This document shows, in pieces, positions 18,374-27,657 of a stretch of 64,000 nt of DNA. Source of the stretch: Gammaproteobacteria bacterium (GTDB lineage: Bacteria; Pseudomonadota; Gammaproteobacteria; Pseudomonadales; Porticoccaceae); contig JAGPUW010000029.1 in assembly GCA_018069465.1 (NCBI GenBank), positions 1 to 64,000 on the forward strand, in the 5' to 3' direction. The position numbers were made by a program, and so were the translations under genes. The notes under the pieces are model-generated. The model ran no database searches. It was given only the letters and a program-made list of their open reading frames with translations, and was not told the DNA's origin. Position 1 is the stretch's first letter. Every line of letters starts with the position of its first letter.

Positions 18374-19204
18374 ATGGCCAATATGATCTACGACTTACAC
18401 TGCCACACCACCGCTTCCGATGGTGAACTTAGCCCCAAGGCCCTGATTGCTCGCGCACTGGCTGCCGAGATTGATGTGCTGGCCATTACCGACCACGACA
18501 CACTGGCCGCTTACCGGGAAATTGATCAATCCGCCCTCGGCGCGCTAACACTCATACCCGGCACCGAACTCTCCACCCAGTGGCAGAAAACCAATGTCCA
18601 CATCGTCGGCCTCAACATCCCCCTCGAATGCGGCGCCTTTGCCGATGCCATCGCCGGGCAACAGCGCTCGCGTATTGAGCGCGCCACGATTATCGCCGAC
18701 AAGCTGGCCAAAAAAGGCTTTCCCGACATATTGCCCGGGGTGCTTGAAAAAGCCGGCAAGGGCTCCATCGGCCGCCCTCACTTCGCCCAGCAATTGCTGG
18801 AAATTGGCGCGGTGAAAAGTCTCGAAGAGGCCTTTAAGAAATACCTCGGCACCGGCAAAATCGGCGATGTAAAACAAATCTGGCCACCATTAGAAACCGT
18901 CGTCGGCTGGATTCGCGATGCCGGGGGCACTGCCGTACTCGCCCATCCCGACAAATACCGCCTCACCCGCAGCAAACTCCACCGCTTAACCGACGATTTT
19001 ATCGCCGCCGGCGGCGCGGCCATCGAAGTCGTTTCAGGCAAACAGGACAAGGTCAAAACCAGAGAGCTGGCGAAACTCTGTATCGAGAAAAACCTGCTCG
19101 CCTCCTGCGGCTCAGACTTCCATCAACCCGGCAAATTTTGGGCCGAACTCGGCCAGCACTCACCTCTGCCCGAAGAGTGCACCCCGGTGTGGGATCGCTG
19201 GTAA
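18374..19204 (+). CDS. PHP-domain phosphoesterase (RNase AM / TrpH family)
   Basis: A 276-residue PHP-domain metal-dependent phosphoesterase. The four metal-binding motifs are present: HCHTTASDGE (residues 10-19), ITDHDT near 44, AHPDK near 195, and GSDFH near 252. The E. coli homologue (YciV/Rnm) trims the 5' ends of rRNAs and hydrolyses 3',5'-bisphosphate nucleotides. Two close starts exist (18374 and 18383), neither with a clear ribosome site; the family usually begins close to IYDLHCHTT. It converges with the LysR gene, 21 bases between stops. Confidence 0.88.
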   Translation: MANMIYDLHCHTTASDGELSPKALIARALAAEIDVLAITDHDTLAAYREIDQSALGALTLIPGTELSTQWQKTNVHIVGLNIPLECGAFADAIAGQQRSRIERATIIADKLAKKGFPDILPGVLEKAGKGSIGRPHFAQQLLEIGAVKSLEEAFKKYLGTGKIGDVKQIWPPLETVVGWIRDAGGTAVLAHPDKYRLTRSKLHRLTDDFIAAGGAAIEVVSGKQDKVKTRELAKLCIEKNLLASCGSDFHQPGKFWAELGQHSPLPEECTPVWDRW

Positions 19205-19225
19205 ACGCAACATCCGCCCCACTTA

Positions 19226-20110
19226 TCATTCCCGCTCTTTTTTACACAGCGCCACCCAATTTTCAATGGCGGCGCTGAGGTACTTTTGACGGTGGTGAAT
19301 AAAATAAAAATGGCGACGAAAATCCCGCTGCGCCACCTTTAATGGCACCAAGCTACCGCGCGCAAAGGCATCACTGAGAGCGACTCGGGATAAACAGCTA
19401 ATACCCAGATCGGCTTCCACTGCACGCTTGATGGCCTCGGTATGCTCCAGCTCTAAGGCCACATTTATTTGGCTTAGTAGTCCCGTCATGGCTCGATCGA
19501 AGGTTTGCCGCGTGCCGGAGCCGCTTTCCCTGAGTATCCAAGTCGCGCCAAGCAAGTCTTTATCGCTGAGGGACTTTCGCTTCGCCAAAGGATGAGTGGG
19601 CGAACAAAAAACCACCAACTCATCTTCCCGCCAGGGAAAAACATGCAATTCAGGATTCTGCAGTTCACCTTCAATAAGGCCGATATCCAGCTCAAAATTT
19701 TCCACCTGCGCGCTAATACTGGCGGTATTGGCAACGTGCAGCTGCACCTGAGCACCGGCGTATTGCTTCATATACGCCGCCATAATGCCAACGGCCAGAT
19801 AGTTGCCGATGGTCAGCGTCGCCCCCACTCGCAGAGCGGGGATGCTGCTTTGCTGCGCCAGTCCTTGCTCAAAGGCCTGGGCCTGCTCAAAAAGTGCCTG
19901 TGCCTGTGGACGCAGGGCGCGGCCCAGTTCATTAAGCTGTAGCTTTTTGCCATTGCGGTCAAAGAGCTGGATGTCATAGTGCCTCTCAAAATCGGACAGG
20001 GAGCTACTGACGGCGGATTGTGACATCGCCAGATCGAGCGCGGCCTTACTGATGTTTTGATAGTGGGCGACTTTGAGGAAGACTTCGAGTTGCTTCAAGC
20101 TGTAGCGCAT
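19226..20110 (-). CDS. LysR-family regulator, FinR-like, divergent from fpr
   Basis: A 294-residue LysR-type regulator. The N-terminal winged helix (LKQLEVFLKVAHYQNISKAA, then SQSAVSSSLSDFERH) is followed by the usual co-inducer domain (residues 90-290). The gene shares its promoter region with a ferredoxin-NADP reductase gene on the opposite strand. In Pseudomonas the LysR regulator FinR sits in the same divergent place and activates fpr-1 on oxidative stress, so a similar role is inferred. A LysR box lies right at its start codon (20112-20124), fitting autoregulation. Confidence 0.82.
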   Translation of the reverse strand: MRYSLKQLEVFLKVAHYQNISKAALDLAMSQSAVSSSLSDFERHYDIQLFDRNGKKLQLNELGRALRPQAQALFEQAQAFEQGLAQQSSIPALRVGATLTIGNYLAVGIMAAYMKQYAGAQVQLHVANTASISAQVENFELDIGLIEGELQNPELHVFPWREDELVVFCSPTHPLAKRKSLSDKDLLGATWILRESGSGTRQTFDRAMTGLLSQINVALELEHTEAIKRAVEADLGISCLSRVALSDAFARGSLVPLKVAQRDFRRHFYFIHHRQKYLSAAIENWVALCKKERE

Positions 20111-20158
20111 ATCGGAATATCCGAAAACCTATATCATTAATACCCATTTTGCCGATAT
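20109..20158. promoter_or_regulatory. Probable LysR-type operator between finR-like gene and fpr
   Basis: The 13-base word TCGGAATATCCGA at 20112-20124 is a T-N11-A LysR box with palindromic arms TCGG/CCGA. A further half site CCGATAT at 20152-20158 pairs as an inverted repeat with ATATCGG at 20109-20115. The site abuts the minus-strand start codon (20110) and lies about 90 bases before the fpr ATG. The layout of a recognition site plus a second, more distant half site is typical of LysR activators. Confidence 0.6.
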
Positions 20159-20215
20159 AGAATCACCTTGTATAGTCCTCGCAATACTTTTCACACCTCG
20201 GGTTTGGAGCTCACC

Positions 20216-20989
20216 ATGTCAGGATTTATCGAAGCACAAGTCACCAGCGTCAGGCACTGGAACGACACCTTATTCAGCTTCAGAACAAATCGCGAGGCAT
20301 CCTTTCGCTTTAAAAATGGCCACTTTATTATGATGGGCCTGCCCCAGGAAGATAGGCCACTGATGCGCGCCTACAGTATTGCCAGTGCTAATTACGAGGA
20401 TGAACTGGAGTTTTTTAGCATCAAAGTAGCCGATGGCGCCCTCACCTCGCAATTAAAAAACGTCGTGGTCGGCGATACTATTTTGCTCAGTAAAAAGCCC
20501 ACAGGTACTTTGTTGCAGGACAATTTATTACCGGGTAAAAACCTCTACCTGCTCAGCACCGGCACTGGCCTCGCGCCCTTTATGAGCATTATTAAAGATC
20601 CGGAGATTTACGAAAACTTCGACAAGGTTATCCTCATCCACGGTGTACGCCGCGTTTCAGAGCTGGCTTACAGCGAGAGAATCATCGACGAATTGCCAAA
20701 CGACGAGTTTCTCGGTGAGTCGATTACCAACAAGCTAATTTACTACCCCACCGTTACACGTGAAGCTTTTTCGAACCAGGGCCGACTGACCGATTTAATG
20801 ACCAGCGGCAAACTCTTTAACGATATCGGCCTGCCCTCTTTCGATCTCGAAACAGATCGTTTTATGATTTGCGGCAGCCCGGCCATGCTCAAAGATTGCT
20901 GCACTATGCTTGACGAAAGAGGCTTTAAGGAATCACGTCGGGGTGAGGTTGGGCAGTACGTGATTGAACGCGCCTTTGTAGAAAGTTAA
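20216..20989 (+). CDS. fpr: Ferredoxin-NADP+ reductase
   Basis: A 257-residue FAD flavoprotein of the bacterial Fpr type. The FAD-binding motif RAYSIAS (in PLMRAYSIASANYEDELEFF) is near residue 50, the pyrophosphate site GDTILLSKKPTGTL follows, the NADP site STGTGLAPFMSI is near 113, and the C-terminus ends in VIERAFVES, an aromatic-containing tail usual for class I/II Fprs. It passes electrons between NADPH and ferredoxin/flavodoxin and supports iron-sulfur repair in oxidative stress. The ATG at 20216 is chosen by homology; a longer frame from 20168 adds 16 unlikely residues. It is divergent from a FinR-like regulator. Confidence 0.93.
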   Translation: MSGFIEAQVTSVRHWNDTLFSFRTNREASFRFKNGHFIMMGLPQEDRPLMRAYSIASANYEDELEFFSIKVADGALTSQLKNVVVGDTILLSKKPTGTLLQDNLLPGKNLYLLSTGTGLAPFMSIIKDPEIYENFDKVILIHGVRRVSELAYSERIIDELPNDEFLGESITNKLIYYPTVTREAFSNQGRLTDLMTSGKLFNDIGLPSFDLETDRFMICGSPAMLKDCCTMLDERGFKESRRGEVGQYVIERAFVES

Positions 20990-21056
20990 ACAGCAGGCAG
21001 TTAAACCCGCATAAGCCCCGCTCACGAACAGTGACAGGACTATCGGCAAGATGGCA

Positions 21057-24038
21057 CTAAACCACGACGATCAAACGCAGTGCATCGAGCTTCAACTGCG
21101 CGTTGGCGAGGTAGTCCTGAGAGAGGGCCATCGACTCGCGAAGGTAGTCAATTTCCTCACTGCGAATACTCGGGTTCACCGCCGCCAATGCCTGCAGGCG
21201 TTGCAGCTCACCATTTTGCCCCTCGGCCATGCGCCGCTGGGCCTCGGTAATTAAGGCCGTCTGCTGGGTCTCGGCAATGGCCTCGGCATGCGCCACCAAA
21301 GTATCCACCTGGGTTCGCACATGGCCCACCATATCGACAGCGGTGCGGCGTTTAACCCGCTGGCACAGTTTGGCGAAGTGGGCGGTGGTGAGTATCTGGC
21401 TTAAATCTTTACCGCTTTCATCGACCACCACCCGCACCACGGACTGGGGCAAATAGCGCCCCAGCTGCATGACTTTGGGTGCCGGGCAATAAACGGTGAA
21501 CATGCCTTCAAACAGCAAGGTGCCCGGCTTGAGTGGCGATAATTTTAAGGTGCAAACGGAGGTGCTGCCAAAATCACCGTTGGCGATTTGCTCCATCGCG
21601 GCAACGACCAGGGGATGCTCCCAGGTGAAGAAGCGCATGTCCTCTCGGCTCAAGGCGCGGCGGCGTGAATAGGTTGCTGTGAGACCATCCTCGGGCAGAC
21701 CCGGCAAACTCTGAGCGAGCATGTGGTCACTCGGCATCACCACAATACTATCGGCGCTGTGGTGGGACTGTTCGATGCCAAACTCATCAAAAACTTTGCT
21801 CAAATAATCTTCCAGCTCGCTGCTCTGCTCGGCGTCGAGCATGGCGTCAATCACCTCATTGGCGACCTCGGTATTGCAGGAGTTCATCTCCAGCAAGCGA
21901 TCGCGACCCTTTTGCATCGCCTCCAGCGCCGTCTCTGTCAGCTGGTGGCTTTGCTCCACCAAACTGGTGAGCGCATCGCTATCGCCCGGGCTGCGCAAGC
22001 AATGATGTAGCTGCTCGGCCACTTGCTGATAAATGCTCAAGCCCACCGGACAGACTCTCTGGAAGGCAGCCAGGCCCTCGCTGTACCAACGCAACATGAC
22101 CTCCTGCGCACTGCCCTCGTGGTAGGGCACATGAATTTGCACGTCCTGGCGCTGGCCAATGCGATCGAGACGACCGATGCGCTGCTCAAGCAGATCGGGG
22201 TTGATGGGCAGGTCAAATAAAACCAGATGGTGGGCAAACTGAAAGTTGCGGCCCTCACTGCCAATTTCAGAACAAATGAGCGTTTGCGCGCTGTCTTGCT
22301 CGTCGGCAAAGTAAGCGGCCGAACGATCGCGGGCAATCAAACTCATGCCCTCGTGGAAAACCCCGGAGCGCACACCCTGGCGCACACGCAAATATTCTTC
22401 CAGCGCCTGAGCGCTCGCCGACTGGGCACAAATGACCAGCACTTTTTCCTGACGGTGCTCGGCGAGCCAGTCAACTAACCACGCCACGCGGGGGTCGAGC
22501 AACAGCCAGTCTTCACCCAGTAGCCTTTCGGGCTGTAGATAGGTCAGCAAGCTGTCTTCGCTTTGCAGCCCCTCATCTTCACCAGGCGATGAGCTGACTG
22601 GATTGGGCAGGGCATAGCCCTGTAAGTGGCGCTGGGGGAAACCTTCAACGGCTTCGCGCGTATTGCGAAACAGCACGCGTCCGGTGCCGTGGCGGTCGAG
22701 CAAGTCTTGCACCAGGTTATCGGTCAGGGCGCTCAGCGCCGCTTCATCCCCACCCTCTTGTACCGTCTGCTGTGTCGCCTGTAATTCGGCGGCGGCGGTT
22801 GCACCTAAATAGTCACTGACCTGGGCAATAACAGCGGCATCGAGACCCAGTGCATCGCCACTTTGTAGCGACTGCACCAGTTCACTGACAGCTTGATAGC
22901 GGCTCTCTTCCTCGACAAACGTCGGCAGGTCGTAGTAGCGATCCGGATCGAGCAAACGCAGGCGGGCAAAGTGACCGGCCACGCCCAGTTGCTCCGGTGT
23001 GGCGGTTAATAACAAAAGACTGGGGATGCGCGCAGCCAAGGCCTCTATGCATTGATAGGCCGGGCTGGCTTGCTCCTCACTCCACGCCAGGTGGTGAGCC
23101 TCATCGACAATCAACATATCCCAACCCGCAGCCAGTGCCTGACTGTGGCGGCGCTGATTATTGCTTAAGAAAGACGTGCTACACAGCACCAGTTGGGCCG
23201 TCTCAAAGGGATTAACATCGCCACTGGGTGTTAGCGACTGCTCATCATCGAGGCCATCATCCAACTCATCGGCGAAGCTATCTTCGACCTCTTCCTCTGT
23301 TTGCTCCAGTGCTTCACAGCGGGCCTGGTCGAGAATGGTGAAGTGCAGATTAAAACGACGCAGCATTTCGACCAGCCACTGGTGTACCAGACTATCGGGC
23401 ACGGCGATCAAAACACGACTGGCGCGACCGCTATAAAGCTGCTGATGGAGGATCAAACCGGCTTCGATGGTTTTGCCCAAACCCACCTCGTCGGCGAGCA
23501 GTACCCGCGGCGCATGACGCACACCCACGCGGCTGGCGATGTAGAGCTGGTGGGGCAGCAATTGCACGCGACCGCCGAGCAAACCACAGGCCGGCGACTG
23601 CTGGTGTTGATGCAAAAATTGCAGGGTTTGCTGGCGCAGTTCAAAGCGCGCAACCTTATCGACCTGCCCCGCAAACAAGCGATCCTGGGGCTTGGAGAAA
23701 TGCACGAAGCTGTCGAGATCCATTTCGTGCAGTACCACCTCCTGGCCGTCGGCATCTTCGCAGAGGTAAATAACGCAGCCATTACCTTGCTGCCGGTCAG
23801 TGATCGTCAGCTCAAGGCCCTCGTCATTCTTGACCTTGTCATCGATGGGGTAAATAACCCGGCCCAGCGGCGCATTATCGGTGGCATAAACACGGCGTTC
23901 GGCTGCCGATGGAAAGCTAAGTTCCACCCGACGATTGGCGACTTCGATAACAATACCGAGCCCCAGCTCGGCTTCGGTATGACTGATCCAACGCTGGCCT
24001 GAAACAAATTCAGTTTGGGGCTCAATTCTACGGGACAA
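21057..24038 (-). CDS. rapA: RNA polymerase-associated protein RapA
   Basis: A 993-residue Swi2/Snf2 ATPase that recycles RNA polymerase. It has the N-terminal Tudor-like domains (FVSGQRWISHTEAELGLG...), helicase Walker A DEVGLGKTIEAG near residue 180, DEAH in VDEAHHLAW near 315, a helicase C domain with QRIGRLDRIGQRQD near 630, and the RapA-specific C-terminal spacer and Rapa_C domain. Length is in line with the family (about 950-970). An acidic insert (TEEEVEDSFADELDD) lies between Walker A and B. It converges with fpr. Confidence 0.95.
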   Translation of the reverse strand: MSRRIEPQTEFVSGQRWISHTEAELGLGIVIEVANRRVELSFPSAAERRVYATDNAPLGRVIYPIDDKVKNDEGLELTITDRQQGNGCVIYLCEDADGQEVVLHEMDLDSFVHFSKPQDRLFAGQVDKVARFELRQQTLQFLHQHQQSPACGLLGGRVQLLPHQLYIASRVGVRHAPRVLLADEVGLGKTIEAGLILHQQLYSGRASRVLIAVPDSLVHQWLVEMLRRFNLHFTILDQARCEALEQTEEEVEDSFADELDDGLDDEQSLTPSGDVNPFETAQLVLCSTSFLSNNQRRHSQALAAGWDMLIVDEAHHLAWSEEQASPAYQCIEALAARIPSLLLLTATPEQLGVAGHFARLRLLDPDRYYDLPTFVEEESRYQAVSELVQSLQSGDALGLDAAVIAQVSDYLGATAAAELQATQQTVQEGGDEAALSALTDNLVQDLLDRHGTGRVLFRNTREAVEGFPQRHLQGYALPNPVSSSPGEDEGLQSEDSLLTYLQPERLLGEDWLLLDPRVAWLVDWLAEHRQEKVLVICAQSASAQALEEYLRVRQGVRSGVFHEGMSLIARDRSAAYFADEQDSAQTLICSEIGSEGRNFQFAHHLVLFDLPINPDLLEQRIGRLDRIGQRQDVQIHVPYHEGSAQEVMLRWYSEGLAAFQRVCPVGLSIYQQVAEQLHHCLRSPGDSDALTSLVEQSHQLTETALEAMQKGRDRLLEMNSCNTEVANEVIDAMLDAEQSSELEDYLSKVFDEFGIEQSHHSADSIVVMPSDHMLAQSLPGLPEDGLTATYSRRRALSREDMRFFTWEHPLVVAAMEQIANGDFGSTSVCTLKLSPLKPGTLLFEGMFTVYCPAPKVMQLGRYLPQSVVRVVVDESGKDLSQILTTAHFAKLCQRVKRRTAVDMVGHVRTQVDTLVAHAEAIAETQQTALITEAQRRMAEGQNGELQRLQALAAVNPSIRSEEIDYLRESMALSQDYLANAQLKLDALRLIVVV

Positions 24039-24183
24039 GGGCGGCCTCTTGGCTTGATGGTAAATGTTGATGACGCGGTTTGTACTAAACGGCGCGCATT
24101 GTAGTGGCTACGCTTGCCAGGAACAAAATATATGTATGATTTAAGTGTAGAGCATTAACGCAACCGCGAGGGATAGAAGACCG

Positions 24184-24873
24184 ATGGCACGACTTGGCCT
24201 GCTTGAAACCGATACCCTGTACGATGAACTCATTGACGAATATGGCTCCTACGGAAAAATGTTCGCCGGTTTTTTCGATGCCCTGGGTGGTCAGCTCAGC
24301 TATCGCTACTATCAGGTACAGGCCGGCGAATTCCCCCAACACCCCAACGAGTGCGATGCCTACCTCATCACCGGATCGAAAGCTGGCGTCTACGACCCCC
24401 TGCCCTGGATCCACGCCCTGCAAAACTGGATCGTCGATTTTCACCGCCAGCGCGCCCCTATTATCGGCATCTGTTTTGGCCACCAGATCATTGCCCACAG
24501 CCTCGGCGGTTGCGCGGCGAAAAGCGATAAAGGTTGGGGGCTGGGCGTACTCAACTGCAAGCAAACCCTACAGGGAGGGGAATCAAGCTTGCGTTTAATC
24601 CACAGTCATCAAGATCAGGTGCTGACATTACCCCCCACAGCCGTGCGTCTGGCTGGCTGTGATTTTTGCCCCAATGCGGCACTGGCCATCGACAATAATG
24701 TGCTGACTTTTCAGGGCCATCCGGAGTTCAGCCCGGCTTATTTGCGGCGTTTGCTAGAACAACGTAAAGGCAGAATTGATAGTGAAGTGATAGAACGGGC
24801 TCTAGCCTCACTGGCCACGCCCACCGACCACGAACAGGTCGGGCGTTATTTACTGGATTTTATCAAGCGCTAA
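24184..24873 (+). CDS. Class I glutamine amidotransferase domain protein
   Basis: A 229-residue stand-alone class I glutamine amidotransferase. The catalytic triad is visible as Cys97 in GICFGHQ and His179/Glu181 in FQGHPEFS. The family (GMP-synthase-like amidotransferases, YfeJ/GuaA-related) has members that hydrolyse gamma-glutamyl compounds; the true substrate is not shown. A GAGGG ribosome site precedes the ATG. It is divergent from rapA with 145 bases between and has no partner synthetase nearby. Confidence 0.88.
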   Translation: MARLGLLETDTLYDELIDEYGSYGKMFAGFFDALGGQLSYRYYQVQAGEFPQHPNECDAYLITGSKAGVYDPLPWIHALQNWIVDFHRQRAPIIGICFGHQIIAHSLGGCAAKSDKGWGLGVLNCKQTLQGGESSLRLIHSHQDQVLTLPPTAVRLAGCDFCPNAALAIDNNVLTFQGHPEFSPAYLRRLLEQRKGRIDSEVIERALASLATPTDHEQVGRYLLDFIKR

Positions 24874-24905
24874 AAAAGGCTGTAAACCAGCGTGTAAAAA
24901 AGAGG
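24872..24905. terminator. Weak bidirectional terminator between convergent genes
   Basis: A short GCTG/CAGC stem (24879-24882 with 24888-24891) is flanked on both sides by runs of A on the plus strand, so the minus strand reads hairpin then six U. It lies just beyond the stops of the amidotransferase and GNAT genes. The stem is only four to five pairs, so support is weak. Confidence 0.3.
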
Positions 24906-24916
24906 GAAATAATTCG

Positions 24917-25171
24917 CTAACGGATAAATTTGCGCGCATACCAGCAACTGGCGCGCACATCGTAGCCCTCGCCCTTGGCCCAGGACAGACCGGTGCGCAC
25001 GAGCACTTCGGCGATACCACGACCGCGCAGAGCATCTGGCACATAGGTATGACTGAAATCGACACTGTTGCCGATCAGTCGATAATCAACCACCGATTTA
25101 TGGCCTTCGATAACCAGCAGGAAGCGTTGCTCCTCCGGTTGATGCTCGATGGCACTCTCTTGCTCGCTCAC
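24917..25171 (-). CDS. Small GNAT-family acetyltransferase (YjdJ type)
   Basis: An 84-residue minimal GNAT domain of the COG2388 (YjdJ) group. The acetyl-CoA loop is seen as DALRGRGIAEVLVRTGLSWAKGEG, and the last strand as VRASCWYARKFI. Such very short GNATs hold only the cofactor core; the substrate is unknown. The start is GTG at 25171 with no good ribosome site. It sits 42 bases downstream of the AhpD-like gene. Confidence 0.8.
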   Translation of the reverse strand: MSEQESAIEHQPEEQRFLLVIEGHKSVVDYRLIGNSVDFSHTYVPDALRGRGIAEVLVRTGLSWAKGEGYDVRASCWYARKFIR

Positions 25172-25213
25172 TGTTCTCTGTCCGATCTCATGTTATTGAC
25201 CATACATTCTACG

Positions 25214-25795
25214 CTATCGTGCCATTGCGTAAAACTCTTCATTGGGGCGCATGCTGGTGAGGTTAGCCATGCGATTGGATAAACAAAAGAACGCGCTAAT
25301 CGCGCCAATATCCCAAATATCTTCATCGTCAAAACCGTAGCTGTGTAAAGACTCGAAATCTTCATCGCCGATAGTGGCTGAATCCCGACTCACTTTAACG
25401 GCAAAATCGAGCATTGCCCGCTGCCGTGGCGTGATATCAGCCTTGCGATAATTGATCGCCAGCTGATCTGCCAACAGAGAGTTTTTCGCGACGATGCGCA
25501 ATATCGCGCCGTGGGCCACCACGCAATAGTGACACTCGTTACCGCCACTCACCGTGACGACCACCATCTCTTTTTCGGCCTTGCTGAGATTGCCCTGGCG
25601 CAGCATAAGAGCATCGTGCATGGCGAAAAAGGCCCGACATTCGTCTGGCCGATGAGCCAGCACCAAAAACACATTGGGAATAAAACCCGTTTTTTCCTGC
25701 ACCGTCAGTATTAACGTGCGCAGATCATCAGGTAGCGCGTTGAGTTCGGGCACGGGAAAACGACTGATACTTTTATTATTTGTTTGCTGACTCAC
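25214..25795 (-). CDS. Peroxidase-related protein, AhpD/CMD-like
   Basis: A 193-residue alkylhydroperoxidase-like (carboxymuconolactone decarboxylase superfamily) protein. The redox motif is CxxC-xxxH in NECHYCVVAHG, giving Cys88, Cys91 and His95. Preceding KAEKEMVVVTVS is the usual helix of the family. It matches the uncharacterised peroxidase-related enzyme subfamily (about 190 residues), which probably detoxifies organic peroxides or acts as a thiol-disulfide protein. Confidence 0.85.
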   Translation of the reverse strand: MSQQTNNKSISRFPVPELNALPDDLRTLILTVQEKTGFIPNVFLVLAHRPDECRAFFAMHDALMLRQGNLSKAEKEMVVVTVSGGNECHYCVVAHGAILRIVAKNSLLADQLAINYRKADITPRQRAMLDFAVKVSRDSATIGDEDFESLHSYGFDDEDIWDIGAISAFFCLSNRMANLTSMRPNEEFYAMAR

Positions 25796-25967
25796 CCACC
25801 AATCCTCTGTTAAATCCGCTTAAGACAGTAGTAGTTTAAGACGATGTGAACTTAACCACAAACACTTCTCGACACGCAAATAGAGTCAGCCGCTTGTCAC
25901 CGATCACCTATCAAACAGCCCAACAATCCCTTCTCAAGCCAAGCTTTAGCCAACAATTGGCTAGCCC

Positions 25968-26756
25968 CTAGCCGAACAAATGCCCCCGCGATGACAAGCC
26001 GCCATCAATCGTTACCACCGTACCCGAAATATAGGCTGCGCGGTCAGAGACGAGGAAGGCGCAAAGATCTGCCACCTCGGCGGGTTCGGCGAGGCGGCCA
26101 AAGGGCATAGTGGTGGTGAGCTGTCGCCAATCATCGGGATCGAGACCTTTATTCGAGGCATTTTGACGCATTAAATCAACCAGCCTTTGGGTCGCTGTCA
26201 TGCCCGGATTAATACCCAGCACACGGATATTATCGGCCGGACTACCGCCCCCCATGGCACGGGTAAAGGCGGCCAAACCGGCATTGCCCGTGGTGCCAGC
26301 GATATAGTTGAACTCGGTCACTTCGCCACCGGCAATGCCGATAACATTGAGTACCACGCCATGGCCCCGCGCCTTCATCACCCGGTACATTGCCCGCGCC
26401 AGATTGACGAAACCGTAGACTTTCAGATCCCAACCGCTGCGCCAGCTAGCTTCGTCAATATCGTTAATCGAACCCGCCGCTATCGCCCCGGCATTGTTGA
26501 CTAGAATATCGACCGGCCCACAGCTTGCCACCAGCTCGGTGGCCTTGTCGCCAAGGCTTAAATCCAGGGGGTGGATAGTCACAGTGACCTTGTATTTGGC
26601 TCGCAAATCTGCGGCGCAGGTTTCGAGGTCTGTGGCGTTGCGAGCGGCGAGGTGCAAGTCGCAACCCTCTGCCGCCAGCCGTGCGGCGATAGCCTTGCCA
26701 ATGCCCTTTGAGCCCCCGGTAATCAATGCGGTTTTACCCTGTAAATGCAAATCCAT
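25968..26756 (-). CDS. Short-chain dehydrogenase/reductase family protein with altered active site
   Basis: A 262-residue SDR-fold protein. The cofactor motif TGGSKGIG (residues 13-20), the NNAG motif (residues 87-90) and the late PGM segment are all typical. However, the usual YxxxK reads Y151-I-A-G-T155, so the catalytic lysine is a threonine, and the strand that normally carries the active serine reads LNVIGIAG without a serine. Known related SDRs with a YIAG motif exist, so it may be a distinct subfamily rather than a dead enzyme. The substrate is unknown. A perfect TAGCCAA/TTGGCTA hairpin sits just past its stop (25947-25963). Confidence 0.8.
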   Translation of the reverse strand: MDLHLQGKTALITGGSKGIGKAIAARLAAEGCDLHLAARNATDLETCAADLRAKYKVTVTIHPLDLSLGDKATELVASCGPVDILVNNAGAIAAGSINDIDEASWRSGWDLKVYGFVNLARAMYRVMKARGHGVVLNVIGIAGGEVTEFNYIAGTTGNAGLAAFTRAMGGGSPADNIRVLGINPGMTATQRLVDLMRQNASNKGLDPDDWRQLTTTMPFGRLAEPAEVADLCAFLVSDRAAYISGTVVTIDGGLSSRGHLFG

Positions 26757-26862
26757 AAGGCGACTCCTGGAGCGGTGTTGTTATATTTATAATGCGCTAT
26801 GGTGACGACAGATCAGTTGTGGCGACAGCTCAGTTGCGGCCGCAGTTCAGCCGATCGGGACG

Positions 26863-27171
26863 CTAGCGGTGACTACTGCTCGCCCACGCCGTGTAGCCAC
26901 CGTCGAGGCTATAGACATCAGAAAACCCCTGTCCCGCCAGATAGTTTGCCGCACTCTGGCTGGAATGGCCGTGGTAACACACCACCACCACGGTGCTATC
27001 TTTCGCCGTTTCATTCACAAAGCCAGTAACGCTGCGCTCATCTAAGCGCAGCGCGCCATCAATATGGCCCGCCTGATACGAGGCCTCATCGCGGGTGTCG
27101 AGCAAAATCACTTCTCGCTCATCGAACATGACTTTTAACTGCTCGACCGATAAATGTTGAAATGTCATCAT
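26863..27171 (-). CDS. glpE: Single-domain rhodanese (thiosulfate sulfurtransferase), GlpE-like
   Basis: A 102-residue single rhodanese domain. The catalytic cysteine lies in VVVCYHGHSSQ (Cys65), a five-residue active loop plus GHSS like E. coli GlpE; the N-terminal motif LLDTRDEASYQAGHIDGA matches the first rhodanese signature. It moves sulfur from thiosulfate to thiol acceptors such as thioredoxin. Two adjacent ATGs (27171, 27168) can start it. Confidence 0.87.
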   Translation of the reverse strand: MMTFQHLSVEQLKVMFDEREVILLDTRDEASYQAGHIDGALRLDERSVTGFVNETAKDSTVVVVCYHGHSSQSAANYLAGQGFSDVYSLDGGYTAWASSSHR

Positions 27172-27338
27172 GCTTTCCTCTTCGGTGCTTAACTATCAGC
27201 GGCTTAGCTTTTAGCGACTTCCCTGTTGATTGACACTCACCACCAAGTACAGGTGTGTCTGTCAGCACTGTGTTAAATGATGTCTTCAGAGTACTTTTTA
27301 GTTCGCACACCCATGCTCTTCACACCCGGGTTTTACAC

Positions 27339-27620
27339 CTAACCATAGGTGCAAAGGTAGGCCGTGGCCACCGCCACCTGCAGCTGAAAGCTTTTATCAG
27401 CGGCCACTTCAAAAGAATCACCGGCGGCGAATGTTTGCCACGCCTCTGCGCCCGGCAATTTGACGCTCAGCGCACCGCTTACTACTGTCATCACTTCGCG
27501 CTCACTGGTGGCAAATTCGTAATCACCGGGCACCATCACACCCACCGTAGCGGGCAGGGTGTCCGTCGCAAAGCCGATGGATTTAACCTTGCCGTCAAAA
27601 TATTCATTCACTGCTAACAT
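27339..27620 (-). CDS. ppnP: Pyrimidine/purine nucleoside phosphorylase
   Basis: A 93-residue cupin-fold protein of the PpnP (former DUF1255/YaiE) family. The start [13 protein letters not shown], the mid motif [22 protein letters not shown] and the end YLCTYG match the family over its full length. It catalyses phosphorolysis of several nucleosides. It stands 37 bases upstream of the histidine phosphatase stop codon's partner gene on the same strand, so the two may not be one unit. Confidence 0.92.
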   Translation of the reverse strand: MLAVNEYFDGKVKSIGFATDTLPATVGVMVPGDYEFATSEREVMTVVSGALSVKLPGAEAWQTFAAGDSFEVAADKSFQLQVAVATAYLCTYG

Positions 27621-27657
27621 CTTTTGCCTACTTTATTATTGCCAAAAGCCTGATCGT

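Noticed and set aside
25947-25963. TAGCCAA/TTGGCTA hairpin after the SDR gene as a terminator
   Set aside because: The 7-bp stem has no following run of T on either strand, so it may only be a chance repeat.
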